64,000 bases of DNA from Neocallimastix lanati (nom. inval.) (GCA_016946835.1 JACVTC010000008.1:488501-552500), one strand, 5' to 3'; numbered from the stretch's first letter, positions 44,520-56,576 are shown. The notes: generated from the letters alone by a model not told the origin. Translations and numbers: made by a program.

Positions 44520-45370
44520 TTATTACTATTTTTTATTTATTATTTATTATTACTATTTATTAGTATTATTATTTATTATTTATTATTTATTATTTATTAT
44601 TTATTATTTATTATTTATTATTTATTAATAAATACTTTTTTTATTATTTATTATTTATTATTTATTAATAAATACTTTTTTTATTATTTATTATTTATTA
44701 TTTATTAATAAATACTTTTTTTATTATTTATTATTTATTATTTATTATTTATTATTTATTATTTATTATTTATTATTTATTATTTATTATTTATTAATTA
44801 TTATTTATTATTTATTATTTAATTATTCAATTATTTATTATTTATTATTTATTTTTTATTATTTATTATTTATTATTTATTATTTATTATCTATTATTTA
44901 ATTATTTAATTATTTATTATTTATTATTTATTATTTATTATTTATTATTTATTATTTATTATTTATTATTTATTATTTATTATTTATTATTTATTAATTA
45001 TTATTTATTATTTATTATTTAATTATTCAATTATTTATTATTTATTATTTATTTTTTATTATTTATTATTTATTATTTATTATTTATTATCTATTATTTA
45101 ATTATTTAATTATTTATTATTTATTATTTATTATTTATTATTTATTATTTATTATTTATTATTTATTATTTATTATTTATTATTTATTAATTATTATTTA
45201 TTATTTATTATTTATTATTTATTATTTATTATTTATTATTTATTATTTATTATTTATTATTTATTAATAAATACTTTTTTTATTATTTATTATTTATTAT
45301 TTATTTATTTATTATTTATTATTTAATTATTTATTATTTATTATTTATTATTTATTATTTATTATTTATT
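44520..45370. repeat. (TTATTATTTA)n microsatellite with higher-order duplication
   Basis: This is about 850 bp of TTATTATTTATT repeats. Marker interruptions recur. TTAATAAATACTTTTTTTAT appears three times at about 44625, 44665 and 44707 and again near 45265. A block with AATTATTCAATTATTT and ATTATCTATTATTTAATT appears at 44820-44910 and again at about 45020-45110, which shows a ~200-bp duplication. Confidence 0.9.
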
Positions 45371-46467
45371 ATCATTTATTATATTAATAATTATAGCAAT
45401 ATATTATCTTTTTATCAATATATAAATATTAAATGTATATTAAAAATAAATAAAAAATGTTATATAGACTAGATTAAATTATTAAGCATTTAATTATTAT
45501 CATTTATTAAATATTATTAATTCAAAGTCATTAATCATTTATCATTTATTATTTATTTTCTATTAATCTTACTCTGTATTAGTAATATCTGTGGTGAGTG
45601 ACTATTATTTAATATTTTTGTGATATTTAATACTTCATTAATTTTTTTTTTTTTTTTAATTAATATATTAAAAAATAAAATAAAATAAAATAAAATAAAA
45701 TAAAATAAAATAAAATAGTATAATTAAAAAAATGGTATGATTAAAAAGAGCTAAGTTGGCCGTTTTAATTTAAAACCTTAACAAGGAAAAAAAAAAAATA
45801 TGTATATATATATATATATATAAAATAAAATAAGATAAGATAAAAATAAAATAAATAGTAGAAATATATAATAAATATTTACAATAAATAAATAGGAGAA
45901 ATATATAATAAATATTTACAACATATAAAATGAAAAATATTTATACATGAATAAATTGAATTTCATTATATAAATAGAATAAATTCTTATATATGCTATT
46001 TTTTTTTTTTTTTTTTTTTTAATTTTTTTATTGAAAAGAAATTGAATTTTATTATGTATACACTGTAAAATTATTAAAATTAAAACTAGAATATAAAGAA
46101 TTATAAAATTATGTTTTACTCTATTATTAATATAAAAAAAAAAAAAATGAAAACTTATATCTTATTTAATTTTATATTAGTTTTAAATAAAGACATAAAG
46201 TATTATTTATAAATATAAAATTCTTGAGAAAAAAAGAAAATAAATAATGATAATAATAATGATATTTTAATGTAAAATATTTATACGATGTTAACTTTTA
46301 GGAATATAAAAATTATTCATAATGTCAACCATTATTTAATTTAATTATTATTTATAATATTTATATTATATTTTATAACAAGATATAGTAAAAATAAAAA
46401 ACAAAAAACACACAAATATTTTTAAATTTATAAAATAATTAGTAATTTTTATTTATTTATTTATAAC

Positions 46468-46503
<36 letters not shown>

Positions 46504-46743
46504 TTATTATTATTATTATTATTATTACTTATTATTATTATTTATTATAACTTATTATTATTATTTATTATAACTTATTATTATTATTTATTATAACTTA
46601 TTATTTATTATTATAACTTATTATTAAAATAATGATAATAATAATGATATTTTAATGTAAGATATTTATATATATATTATTTACTAATTTCATATTTACA
46701 TTGATTTATTAAATATTTTCAATATGAATACTAATAATAACTA
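45371..46743. other. AT spacer 3' of the ankyrin gene; no gene seen
   Basis: The stretch has (AAAAT)n at 45670-45716 and 45823-45850, a small duplication of AGAAATATATAATAAATATT (45860 and 45897), and (ATT)n with ATTATAACTT variants at 46468-46625. Confidence 0.6.
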
Positions 46744-48996
46744 TTAATAATATTGTTGTAATTCATACATGGTTTTTATGGTCTTTTCACTGTCAATATC
46801 AGTATTTGTGGATTGAACATAATTCATTAATAAATTAATTATTTTTTCATTATTTTTGTTTGTGGCTCTATAAAAAGGATTAAGTAAATTTCCCCATGGG
46901 TATTGATTAATATTAAGTTGAATGGTGTGCTTCTTAACATACTCTAATATTAATTGTACCATATCAGTATTACTCTGATCAATGGCTTCTAGAAGTGGGG
47001 AATGCCTTAATCCAGTTTTTTCATTCATGTTTAATACTATGGATCGTTCTTCTGAATATTCTATCAATAATTTTACGATTTCAATATTATTTTGTTTGAT
47101 GGCTTCTAATACTGGAAAATATTCACATTCGTCATGATGATCATAATATTTATCATTTATATTCAACACCACAGAATGAAGATGACTATAATCAATTAAA
47201 AGTTGAAGAAGGTCCTTATTATTCTGCTTAATCGATTGTAATAATGCATAGTTTCCTTGATGATTCTTTTTATTAATATCTACAAGTATTCGATGATCAT
47301 TAGCGTAAGCTAACAGCAATTTTACTACTTCTATATTATTATGTTGAATGGCATTTAAAAGTGCAAATTCTCCCTGACTACTTTGCTCATTAATTTTTAA
47401 TAAAATATCATGATTTTTAGCATAATTCATTAATAATTTCACCATATCTTTATTATTTTTATTTGTAGCTTCCAATAGTGAATAATTCTCCCAACCTTCT
47501 TTATTTTTATTATTGATATCAATCGTTATATCATGATCATTAGCATAGTCCATTAGTTGATTTATCATTTCTACACTATTTTGTTCCACTGCTAACAAAA
47601 TAAGTTCATCTAAATTAATTGTACTGTCATGATCATCGGCATATTCTAATAACAGTTTTACCATAGCTTCATTATTATGTTGGATAGCAAGTTGAAGTGG
47701 ATAATGCCCTAGAGCGTTACTTTCATGAATATTGAGTTTTATTTCGTGAAGAGAGGCATACCTAAATAATTGTTGCAATATATCTAGGTTATTATATTTG
47801 ATAGCTTCTAATAATGGATAATTTTTCAATTCCACTTTTATTTTGAGCTTTGATAACATTTTTGCGTCATAATCTACTAATAATTTTACTATTTCTATAT
47901 TATTTTGTTTTATAGCTTCAAGTAAGGGATAGTTACCCCACCATTCATCCCTATCATTAATATTTATAATTATATCATATTGATGAGCAAAGTCCATTAA
48001 CAATTTCACAATTTCAATATTATTTTGTTTGATAGCCTCTAAAAATGGATAATTTTCCAAATTTGTCATTTCATTATTTCCATGGCAAAAAATAGTACGT
48101 ACTATGGTGCTGGCATTTTTTATATTATTGTTAGTATGGTAGCTATTACCATTTTTTTGTTGGGAGATCATATTATCATTTAAAATTTCTATTGAATCAA
48201 CAAAGTTTATTACATACCGTAAAACTTTTTTAACAAAATTATAATTATTTGATTTGATTGAACCTTCCAACAAATTATATTTAATAATTCTATTCATTTT
48301 CGTGATATCCTCACTTCCATCATTCTCAAACAAAATTCGAAATACTTCCCAATTTTTACAACTATATGCCATTTTATACATGGCCTCCGTGACTATTAAT
48401 TTATTACTTTTTTTAGGTAATATATTCTCTAATTCCTGACTAGATAAAGGTATCCTGTTTTTATATAATATTAAAAATCTATCAATTAAAAATGAATTAT
48501 TAAATTTATTATAGTGAACAAAAATCATTTCAAGAAATTCATTATTTTTTGTAACAATTAACTTTTCAATTAAATTATTTGTGATATTTTTTTCATTATA
48601 TCCATTATTCAGAACATATCTTAAATTTCTGATATTTAAGAGTCTATTTTTAAATAAATATTCGATAGTTTCATAATTTTTGGCCATATAATTAATATCA
48701 GCATCGTTCTTAATTAATAAATCGGCAATTTCAAAATTATTTTCTGATATTGCTAAAAGTAAAGGGGTTTCATTTTTATTGTTGAAAAAATTTAAATTCT
48801 TATCGTGTCGTTCATTTAATAAAAACTGAATATTCTCAAGTGGGGCATTTGATTTTATTGTATATATCAAAATTTCATTAAAATTATTAAATACTTCAGA
48901 TTTAATATTATTATCTTTAAAAAACTTTTCTAGCTTCTTTCTTTCATTATATTTTATATTTTCTTTCAATGCTTTTACCAAATTCTCATAATTCAT
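46744..48996 (-). CDS. Ankyrin-repeat protein with an extended ~39-residue repeat, 750 aa
   Basis: This is a single open frame without introns. Residues 1-110 hold a divergent ankyrin pair (NNKNETPLLLAISENNFEIA then DLLIKNDADIN). A degenerate helical middle follows to about 310. Then about eleven repeats run from 314 to 730, such as NYPLLEAIKQNNIEIVKLLV and EFALLNAIQHNNIEVVKLLL. The canonical ankyrin unit is 33 residues. Here most units are about 39, because the segment after the second helix (YANDHDITIDINNKNKEG) is longer, and the usual G-x-T-P-L-H turn is replaced by G-x-Y-P/A-L-L. Ankyrin proteins act as protein-binding scaffolds. No catalytic domain, signal peptide or transmembrane segment is seen. 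Such large families are typical of gut fungi. The repeats are similar enough to suggest recent internal duplication. Confidence 0.88.
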   Translation of the reverse strand: MNYENLVKALKENIKYNERKKLEKFFKDNNIKSEVFNNFNEILIYTIKSNAPLENIQFLLNERHDKNLNFFNNKNETPLLLAISENNFEIADLLIKNDADINYMAKNYETIEYLFKNRLLNIRNLRYVLNNGYNEKNITNNLIEKLIVTKNNEFLEMIFVHYNKFNNSFLIDRFLILYKNRIPLSSQELENILPKKSNKLIVTEAMYKMAYSCKNWEVFRILFENDGSEDITKMNRIIKYNLLEGSIKSNNYNFVKKVLRYVINFVDSIEILNDNMISQQKNGNSYHTNNNIKNASTIVRTIFCHGNNEMTNLENYPFLEAIKQNNIEIVKLLMDFAHQYDIIININDRDEWWGNYPLLEAIKQNNIEIVKLLVDYDAKMLSKLKIKVELKNYPLLEAIKYNNLDILQQLFRYASLHEIKLNIHESNALGHYPLQLAIQHNNEAMVKLLLEYADDHDSTINLDELILLAVEQNSVEMINQLMDYANDHDITIDINNKNKEGWENYSLLEATNKNNKDMVKLLMNYAKNHDILLKINEQSSQGEFALLNAIQHNNIEVVKLLLAYANDHRILVDINKKNHQGNYALLQSIKQNNKDLLQLLIDYSHLHSVVLNINDKYYDHHDECEYFPVLEAIKQNNIEIVKLLIEYSEERSIVLNMNEKTGLRHSPLLEAIDQSNTDMVQLILEYVKKHTIQLNINQYPWGNLLNPFYRATNKNNEKIINLLMNYVQSTNTDIDSEKTIKTMYELQQYY

Positions 48997-49999
48997 TATT
49001 TTTTATTTGTTAAAAATAAAATAAAATAAAATAAAATAAAATTGAATATATTCTAATGATTTTGCATTAACAATTTTGAAATTCTATCGTTTATTATTGT
49101 TTATTTTCATTTATATATTTAATTATCACAAAAATATTTTTTTTATTTGTTAAAATAAAATAACATAAAATAAAATAAAACAAAATAAAACAAAATTGAA
49201 TATATTCTAATTATTTTGTATTAATTATTTTAAAATTCTATTGTTTATTATGGTTTATTTTAATTTAAATATTTTATTATCATATTACTATTATAATATT
49301 ATTATTATATATATAAAAATTGAGAAAAAAAAATTATCTTAAAATCAATTCTTTTTTTTTTAAAATGGTTAGAAAAGTTTTATTCATTATTAATTAAATT
49401 TTAAGCCTTTGGTTACACCATTTAAATATTTTTATTTATATATTTATTATATTATTAATGATATTAATAATAATAAATGATGTTAATATTGTAATTAACA
49501 TTAATATTTAACTATCATTTCGTAATATAAATAATAAATAATAATTATTAGTTGTTCATATTTTATTTAAAAATTATTAATAAAAGTATTGGATGTATTA
49601 AAAAAAAAAAGGTTTTTTTCATTAAATTTTCTATTATGACTCTTTATTTAAACAATTTAAGCTATAATATTTATAAGTATTTTTATATCTACATTCATTA
49701 TTTTATCATTTTTATAAAACTATAAATATATATATTTTTTTTACTATACACTTTAGTTTTACAAAATTATAATAAAATTAAAATTATTGTTTGTAATAAA
49801 TATAATAATATTAATTAAAAAAGGATACGAATTTAGTATTGTCAATTTCTTATTGTATTATCATCATATAATTTTGCATTTTCCATAAATTTTATTAATT
49901 ATCTTTGTCAATAGCCAGTATGTGATGTATTTAGTGGTGTAAAAATATTTTCCTTTTTACAATATTCATCATCATAATAAAATAATTCTTTAACGTCTA
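48997..49999. other. AT spacer 5' of the ankyrin gene; no gene seen
   Basis: A local duplication of the promoter-proximal sequence is visible. TTATTTGTTAAAAATAAAAT...AAAATTGAATATATTCTAAT at 49003-49058 recurs at 49142-49214 with small changes, including the following ATTCTATTGTTTATTA. It may duplicate regulatory sequence of the ankyrin gene. Confidence 0.5.
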
Positions 50000-50165
50000 A
50001 CCTCAATATTTTCATTCAACTTCATTTGCTAATTAGACTACGCTCACTCTCTGGTGATCTCGAACTCTACGCAGTCGCAAAGCTTTGTGCTCGAGTCTCG
50101 CTCCCCTTCTTTCGCTTCATCTCATTTGTTTTATTCAATATTTTCTGTTTTTTTAGGGTTTTAAA
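50000..50165. repeat. GC-richer dispersed repeat (same core as the 20.6-kb hairpin loop)
   Basis: CCTCAATATTTTCATTCAAC, GACTACGCTCACTCTCTGGT, GATCTCGA, GTGCTCGAGTCTCGCTCCCT and TTTTATTCAATATTTTCTGT align in order with 20572-20740. It lacks the long inverted arms seen there. It could be a SINE or a MITE core; no clear pol III boxes are visible. Confidence 0.65.
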
Positions 50166-50853
50166 TCATATGCATTTTATACCAAATATATGCTAAAAAC
50201 ACTACTAGTCCTTTTAAATAACAATTTAATTTAGAATTAATAAATTCTACATCTAATTTACAAAGTGTATTCAAATATTTCAAAACTTTTTATTTTTTAT
50301 TTTTTTTTAAATATTTTTAATAATTTTTAATTTTTTTTTGTATATTATATAATTATATTTTAATTATAACTCTTTATTAAAACAATTTAAAATATAATGT
50401 ATTTATGTATATCTTCTATTAGTATTTATAAATGCACTTCTTTTATTGGTATTTTTATATATACATTTATTATTTTAACACTTTGTAAAACTATTTTTTT
50501 TATTTATATTTTTATCTTTTATTTTTACATAATTATTATAAAATTTTAATTATTGTATATGTGTAATAAATTTATTTAATTATTGTATATATGTAATAAA
50601 TCTATAAAACTATTTATTATTTTTCTTTATACCACATTTTTATAAAATAATTATAATTTTTATTTTTCTCTACATTTCGTTTTTTTTTTAATTACTATAT
50701 AATTAAAATTATGGTATATAGTAGTAAATAAAACATTTTTATTTATAAAGACTTCTATAATTCATTATCTAAATATTTCTAAAATTAAATTTATATTACT
50801 ACGTATAGGTAATAAATATAATATTTAAATACACATAAACTTCATTTAAAATA

Positions 50854-50884
<31 letters not shown>

Positions 50885-51235
50885 ATATTTTTATTAATTT
50901 TTAATTTTTTTTTTTTTTTTTTGTATATTACATAATCATATTTTAAACATATTTTTCATGGTATATAAATATTTTACAGTATAGATAGTATTACAATAAT
51001 TATAAATAATTATGTTATATACTCATCTAAAAATATATCGGTTTCAAAAAAAAAAAAAAAAAATTTCTTTTTTTGATACCAACATTCTCTAGATAGTATT
51101 ACAATAATTATAAATTAATAAGTTATATTAGCAATCATAAAAAAAATATTAGTTTCAAAAAAAAAACTTTTTTTTTATCTATAGTTTCTAAATCTAAATA
51201 ACTTTTTATGAAATAATTTTCTATTCTATTTATAT
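50166..51235. other. AT spacer; no gene seen
   Basis: The words TTTTTATTTTTAATTTTTTT and TATTATATAATTATATTTTA recur at about 50310-50360 and 50880-50945, an imperfect repeat pair. TAGATAGTATTACAATAATT is duplicated at 50983 and 51091 together with the following TCAAAAATATATCGGTTTCA-like segment. Confidence 0.5.
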
Positions 51236-51433
51236 CTAAGCACGATTACAGAAATCATAGCAACCAGTATTTGGGAAGAAAGCCTTCTTCATACTAATTG
51301 GTACTTTCATTCTTCTATTTTTTTGTTCAGAAGCGAAAGTCATACGCTTAAGGCATGGTTCATTTTCTTCTTCTATGAAGTTTCTCTTTCTTCTGGAGAA
51401 AGATTCTAATTCAAAATCCATAACAGCATTCAT
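51236..51433 (-). CDS. Small 65-aa protein, hypothetical
   Basis: The frame reads MNAVMDFELESFSRRKRNFI... and ends SMKKAFFPNTGCYDFCNRA. The codon composition is distinctly less AT-rich than the flanks, and the protein is of mixed composition with basic patches (SRRKRN, KNRRMK), which argues for a real gene. I do not recognise the family. There is no signal peptide or transmembrane segment. A nuclear or cytosolic regulatory peptide would fit, but that is a guess. The ATG at 51433 is the first in frame. The 5' flank is AT-rich with a TATATAAAA stretch (minus strand) about 45-60 bases upstream. Confidence 0.6.
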   Translation of the reverse strand: MNAVMDFELESFSRRKRNFIEEENEPCLKRMTFASEQKNRRMKVPISMKKAFFPNTGCYDFCNRA

Positions 51434-52378
51434 GATGCTTTAAAATTAAAAATTATTTATAAAACTTTTTATATAAAAAAAAAGATTTTTTTTTTTATAT
51501 TATGAAAATTTTTTTATGATTGCTCAGAAAGCAGTCGTAATGTCTAAAATTATTTAATATAGAGTAGGGTTTTTATTTTAAAATAAAAGAATAGGTTTTA
51601 TATGTTCAATTCTTTTATTTTTTTTATTTATATTAACTAATTATTAAGAAAATAATGTAAACTTTTAACTCTCTCTATGTATGAAGTATTTATTTGAAAA
51701 AATAAAATTAAAAAATTTTAGATATTAAATGCTTTTTAAAATTTACTTTTGATTGATTATTTATTTTATTAATAAATAAAGAATGAAGAAAAAAAAACTC
51801 ACTTTGACGAATTTTTTCACTCTATATATACTTCTACCTCTCCAATAAAATTCTTTTTTATTTTTAGTAACTCCCCTTTGATATTATACTTAATACCACA
51901 ACCAATAATTATTTAGATTTAATTTAATAGATTATTATTAAAAAACAAATCCAAAAAGCAAATAAACTTTCTTTTTTTTTTTTTTTTAATTAATTAATTA
52001 GTCATAATTTTATTTTAATTTTTATTATTTTTTATTAGTTAAATTTTATTGTTTTATTCTTTTATTTTATTTTACCTTATCTTATTTTATATTATCTATT
52101 TAATTTTTTTTTTTTAAAAAAAAATTCTATAAAAATTAAATTAAAAATTTAATTGTTTTAATCAATTTAGTTTAATGAAAATTAATATTATCATAATTTA
52201 AGAAAAAAATGTGGAAAGGTATATTTTCATTAAGTAATTAATCATTATATTTTAATTAGACTAATTATAAATAATAATAAAAAAAATATAAAATTTATTA
52301 TACATTTAATACTATTTAATATAAAAAAAAAAATATATAACTTTATATAATTAAATAATTATTCTTTATTATTATATA

Positions 52379-52415
<37 letters not shown>

Positions 52416-52584
52416 AAAAATTGTAAATTAAAAAGTCATATTGGTTTATTTTTAAACCATTTTTAATTAAAATCTTTAAAAATAGTAAATGAATAAAAAA
52501 GGCATTTAATAATTAAATATAAATCATAACCATACAAATTAATAATATGTGATAAAATATTACTGTAACTATTCGTAGTAAATT

Positions 52585-52622
<38 letters not shown>

Positions 52623-53590
52623 TTTTGTTGATATGAATTCATTTATTATCTATTTAATTTTATTAAAATATCATATAATAAAGATTTTTTATAAATTTAT
52701 TCTAAAAATACATAACCTAATAATAGATTGGATTATATATAGAAATTTAATAAAAAATGTAAACCTCCTAAAAGAAAGGGAAATAAAATATAGTAATAAT
52801 AAAGCTATTGAATATTTAAATATTATAAATATATATATATATATATATTTTTTTTTTCATTTTATAAAGTAGTTATTAAATTATTATATATTTAAATATT
52901 ATATATATATATTTAAAAAAAAAAAAAAAAAAGTAGTTTTCATTATATTAATTAATAATTTAAATTATTATATATATAAGTATTGATAAAAAATTATATT
53001 AACATAGGAGATTATATTTTCATTATTTAACATTATTGTTATTTAATATTATTAAATAATATTAAATATTACATTCACATAAGGCAATAGCATTATGAAC
53101 ATTTAGTTTCTATTATTAATTATAATTATTAATGATATTACTATAATTATTAATAATGTTAATAATGTTAATAATGTTATTATTTATATAATTATTAACT
53201 AAATTGAATTAATATTTTTGATATATCAAATAGTGATTAATTCTTTACAATACTAAAATAAAATTTTGTACTACTGTTTGAATGTACTAATTAATTATTG
53301 GTATGACATATTATTAAAATATAATCGAATAGATAAAAATATATATATATAAAAATATTACTAAAAATAAAATAAGAATAGTTTCAAATATTAACAATAA
53401 TTATAATAACAACAAAAAAAATATTAAATTGTTTTTATCAATACTATATGTTATTTGATTAATATTTTAAAATGTTTAAATCAAACAATCATTGAAGTTT
53501 TTTATTAATGATATATAATAATATTTAGAATTAATAAAAAAAATTTAGCTATTTATATATTTCATATATAAAAAGGTTAACAATGTTTAC
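51434..53590. other. AT spacer; no gene seen
   Basis: This includes the 5' flank of the small gene, with TTGCTCAGAAAGCAGTCGTA near 51520 and TTCACTCTATATATACTTCT near 51815 as the least AT-biased parts. T runs lie at 51970-51984 and 52387-52411. The plus frame 52633-52872 is Ile/Lys/Tyr low-complexity sequence. Confidence 0.5.
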
Positions 53591-53690
53591 TATATTGGGT
53601 TAGAAATCACAGTATAATCGATATTATAGTATAGTATGGTACTTACATACTATAATGTCTATTTTACTATAATTTCTAATCCAATAAAGT
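53591..53690. repeat. Imperfect hairpin, ~45-bp arms
   Basis: TATTGGGTTAGAAATCACAG at 53593 pairs with CTATAATTTCTAATCCAATA ending at about 53687. The arms continue to a centre near GGTACTTAC at 53640. The inner motif TACTATAATGTCTAT(TGGATT) is repeated once more at about 53732-53756, outside the hairpin. It looks like a small MITE-type element. Confidence 0.55.
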
Positions 53691-53756
53691 CTTTTTCAGT
53701 TCTTATTGTTTATATTATCTAAATTAAATACTATTACTATAATGTCTATTGGATTA

Positions 53757-54717
53757 ACAATTGCATTAATTACATTTGTTTTTTATTTTATTATTTCTAT
53801 TGTATTTATATTTTTATTTCATTATTTCTATTTTATTAATATAAATTAACAACTGAATTTATATTTTTATTTTATTAATGGGAAAATATTAATTTACAAG
53901 AAACTATAGAAGAATATATATATAAAATATTACGAAACTATAGAAGAATTTAAATATAGAGTAAAATATATAAACATTTCATTAATAAAAAAAATAATAT
54001 AAAATAAAATAGATAACAATATTGCATTAAAATTAGTAAAGTATTTTTAAATATTTCTATTTTTTTTTTTTTTTAGAAAAAAAATGTTGCATAATATATA
54101 ATATAGTAATTCATTAAATACATAATATGTAATATATTAAAATGTTAAATTTAATGTTACTGAACGTATAACATATTACATATTATGCATTTAACATTTT
54201 AATATGAAATATATTGTAATCATCATTAAAAAAAAAAAAAAAAAAAAAAAAAAGACATTAACCATAATTATTTGGTTATATAAATAACTATTACTATCAT
54301 TAATTAAAAATTTTTTATTACTACTATATAAATAGATTGATAAATAATATAGTAATTAATAATTATGAATTTCTTAATATATTTATTACATTTTAACTAT
54401 ACAGTATTATATATTATATATCTTTCTAAAAATAAATTGCTTAAAAAAATAAAAATAAAAATAAAAAAAAAAAAAAAAAACTATTTCAAAGATTTTTTAA
54501 GATAAAATAATATATTTCATTTAATATCAAAATATAAAAAAAAAAAATCATTAATTAAAATTAATTGAGTATTAATAATTAATACATTTTTATTAGGGTT
54601 ATAAATAGATTAGATTTATAAAAATAAATTCACTTCCAAAAATTAAAAACAAAGAGAATAAAAAGTTTAATACTATTTAATGTGTAACATAATAAATGTT
54701 AATTGCAATATTTAAAA
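53757..54717. other. AT spacer with interleaved inverted repeats near 54.1 kb
   Basis: ACATAATATGTAATAT then ATTAAAATGTTAAAT (54120-54151) are followed by their complements in the same rather than mirrored order (ATATTACATATTATG, then ATTTAACATTTTAAT, 54172-54203). No gene is seen. Confidence 0.5.
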
Positions 54718-54920
54718 CTATTATTAATGCCTATTCATAAAAATCATAAAATAAATATTAAGAAATTATTATGTTAATAATTCATATTTTATTATATCAT
54801 AAAACTAATAATTTAAAAAATTATTAATGCCTATTCATAAAAATCATAAAATAAATATTAAGAAATTATTATGTTAATAATTCATATTTTATTATAACAT
54901 AAAACTAATAATTTAAAAAA
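54718..54920. repeat. 100-bp tandem duplication, nearly identical copies
   Basis: The unit starting TTATTAATGCCTATTCATAA at 54721 is repeated at 54821 with a single visible difference (ATTATATCAT versus ATTATAACAT). This indicates a recent duplication. Confidence 0.85.
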
Positions 54921-55746
54921 TTATTAACACAATAAAACATTAACAATAACAATATTTAAATGTATATATTTAATAAATTATTAATATGTAACTTTAATAT
55001 AAATTTAAAAATTATATAATTGTTTATATTTAGATTAATATTATTCAACTTTTGTGTAATATTCAACTTTTTTTAAAATCTTTTTTTAAAATATTTATAT
55101 TTTAAATTATATTTTTAATTATATTTTAAATTATATTTTAAATGATAAAATTATGTATTTTGTTTTTGAATTTTATAATGTGTTTCATTGTTAATAATAT
55201 GTTTAATTATTATAATTATAAATAAAACATCTAAAAATTATATTTTTATATACAAGTCTATTATTATTATTATTATTTTTAAATAAATAAAACATCTAAA
55301 AATTATATTTTTTTTAAATATAATATATTTATATTTTTAAATATAATACTAAATATTAAATTCTTTTAATATATAAAACTGAGTTGAATTTTATTATTAC
55401 TTTACTTGAGCTGAAAATAGTCTATTATTAATTTTATAATTTTTTTTACTACTTTACTTGAGCTGAAAATAGTCTATTATTAATTTTTTAATTTTTTTAT
55501 AAAGGTAAACGAATATTCAAAATTTGTATTGATAAATAAATGTTTTAGATATTTAAAAGAATTAATAAAATTTTTCAAATACACAATTACTTTAATGAAT
55601 AATAAACAAAAGCTACTCCAACTTATATTAACATTAACATATATAATAATAATATTATTATTATTATTATATCATTTCTTAATTAATAATATATAATTTA
55701 ATTTTATTTACTATGATTTAATTAAAAATATAACCATAAATAATTA

Positions 55747-55777
<31 letters not shown>

Positions 55778-55934
55778 TTGTATAATATTTTTTTCAAAAT
55801 TTAAATTATAAATTATTATTTATCATTGTAAATATTTATTCTAATTTATATAAATATATAAATTATTTTATATAATATATATATGAATATTTTTTTTTTC
55901 TTTTTTTTCCCTTTTAATGTTTATTTTTATTTGT
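54921..55934. other. AT spacer 3' of the HAD gene, with a 53-bp duplication
   Basis: CTTTACTTGAGCTGAAAATA with GTCTATTATTAATTTT occurs at 55400 and again 53 bases later. AAACATCTAAAAATTATATT also occurs twice (55227, 55290). No gene is seen. Confidence 0.55.
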
Positions 55935-56545
55935 TTACTTTAAGAATATTTGTTCTAAAACGTAGGCTTCTCCGTCTTCATCATTAGTTTTAGTAACACC
56001 AGTAGCAATTTGTTTCAATTCATCAAGTGCATTACCCATAGCGTATTTATAACCAGCAACTTCAAACATTGGAACATCATTTAAACTATCACCGAAGGCA
56101 ATAACATTCTCTGGTTTTAAGTTTAAAGATTTCATAATATATTTCAACGCTTCACCTTTACCAACCTTTTCTGGTATAACTTCAATACATATTGGAATGG
56201 CTTGAGTATATTCGATATTATCATATTTACTCATAAAATCTTTAATAGTTTGTTTGTATTCTAATAATTGAAATTAAAAAAAAAAATATATATATATTTA
56301 TATTATATAAAAGAAATATATAATGATTCATTAGTAGTAATTTCATATTTATTTTTAATTTTTTATAAAAAAAAAAAATAAAAAAAAAAAAATATTACTG
56401 TTACTATTATTATTATTATTTCTGTTATTATTATTGTTATTATTATTATTATTTCTGTTATTATTATTATTGTTATTATTATTATTATTATTATTATTTC
56501 TGTTATTATTATTATTATTATTGTTACTATTATTATTATTATTTC

Positions 56546-56576
<31 letters not shown>

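Noticed and set aside
48254-48439. Plus-strand frame opposite the ankyrin gene
   Set aside because: It is an antisense shadow of the coding sequence.
52633-52872. Plus-strand 79-codon frame
   Set aside because: Low-complexity Ile/Lys/Tyr sequence in AT spacer; it ends in translated (TA)n.
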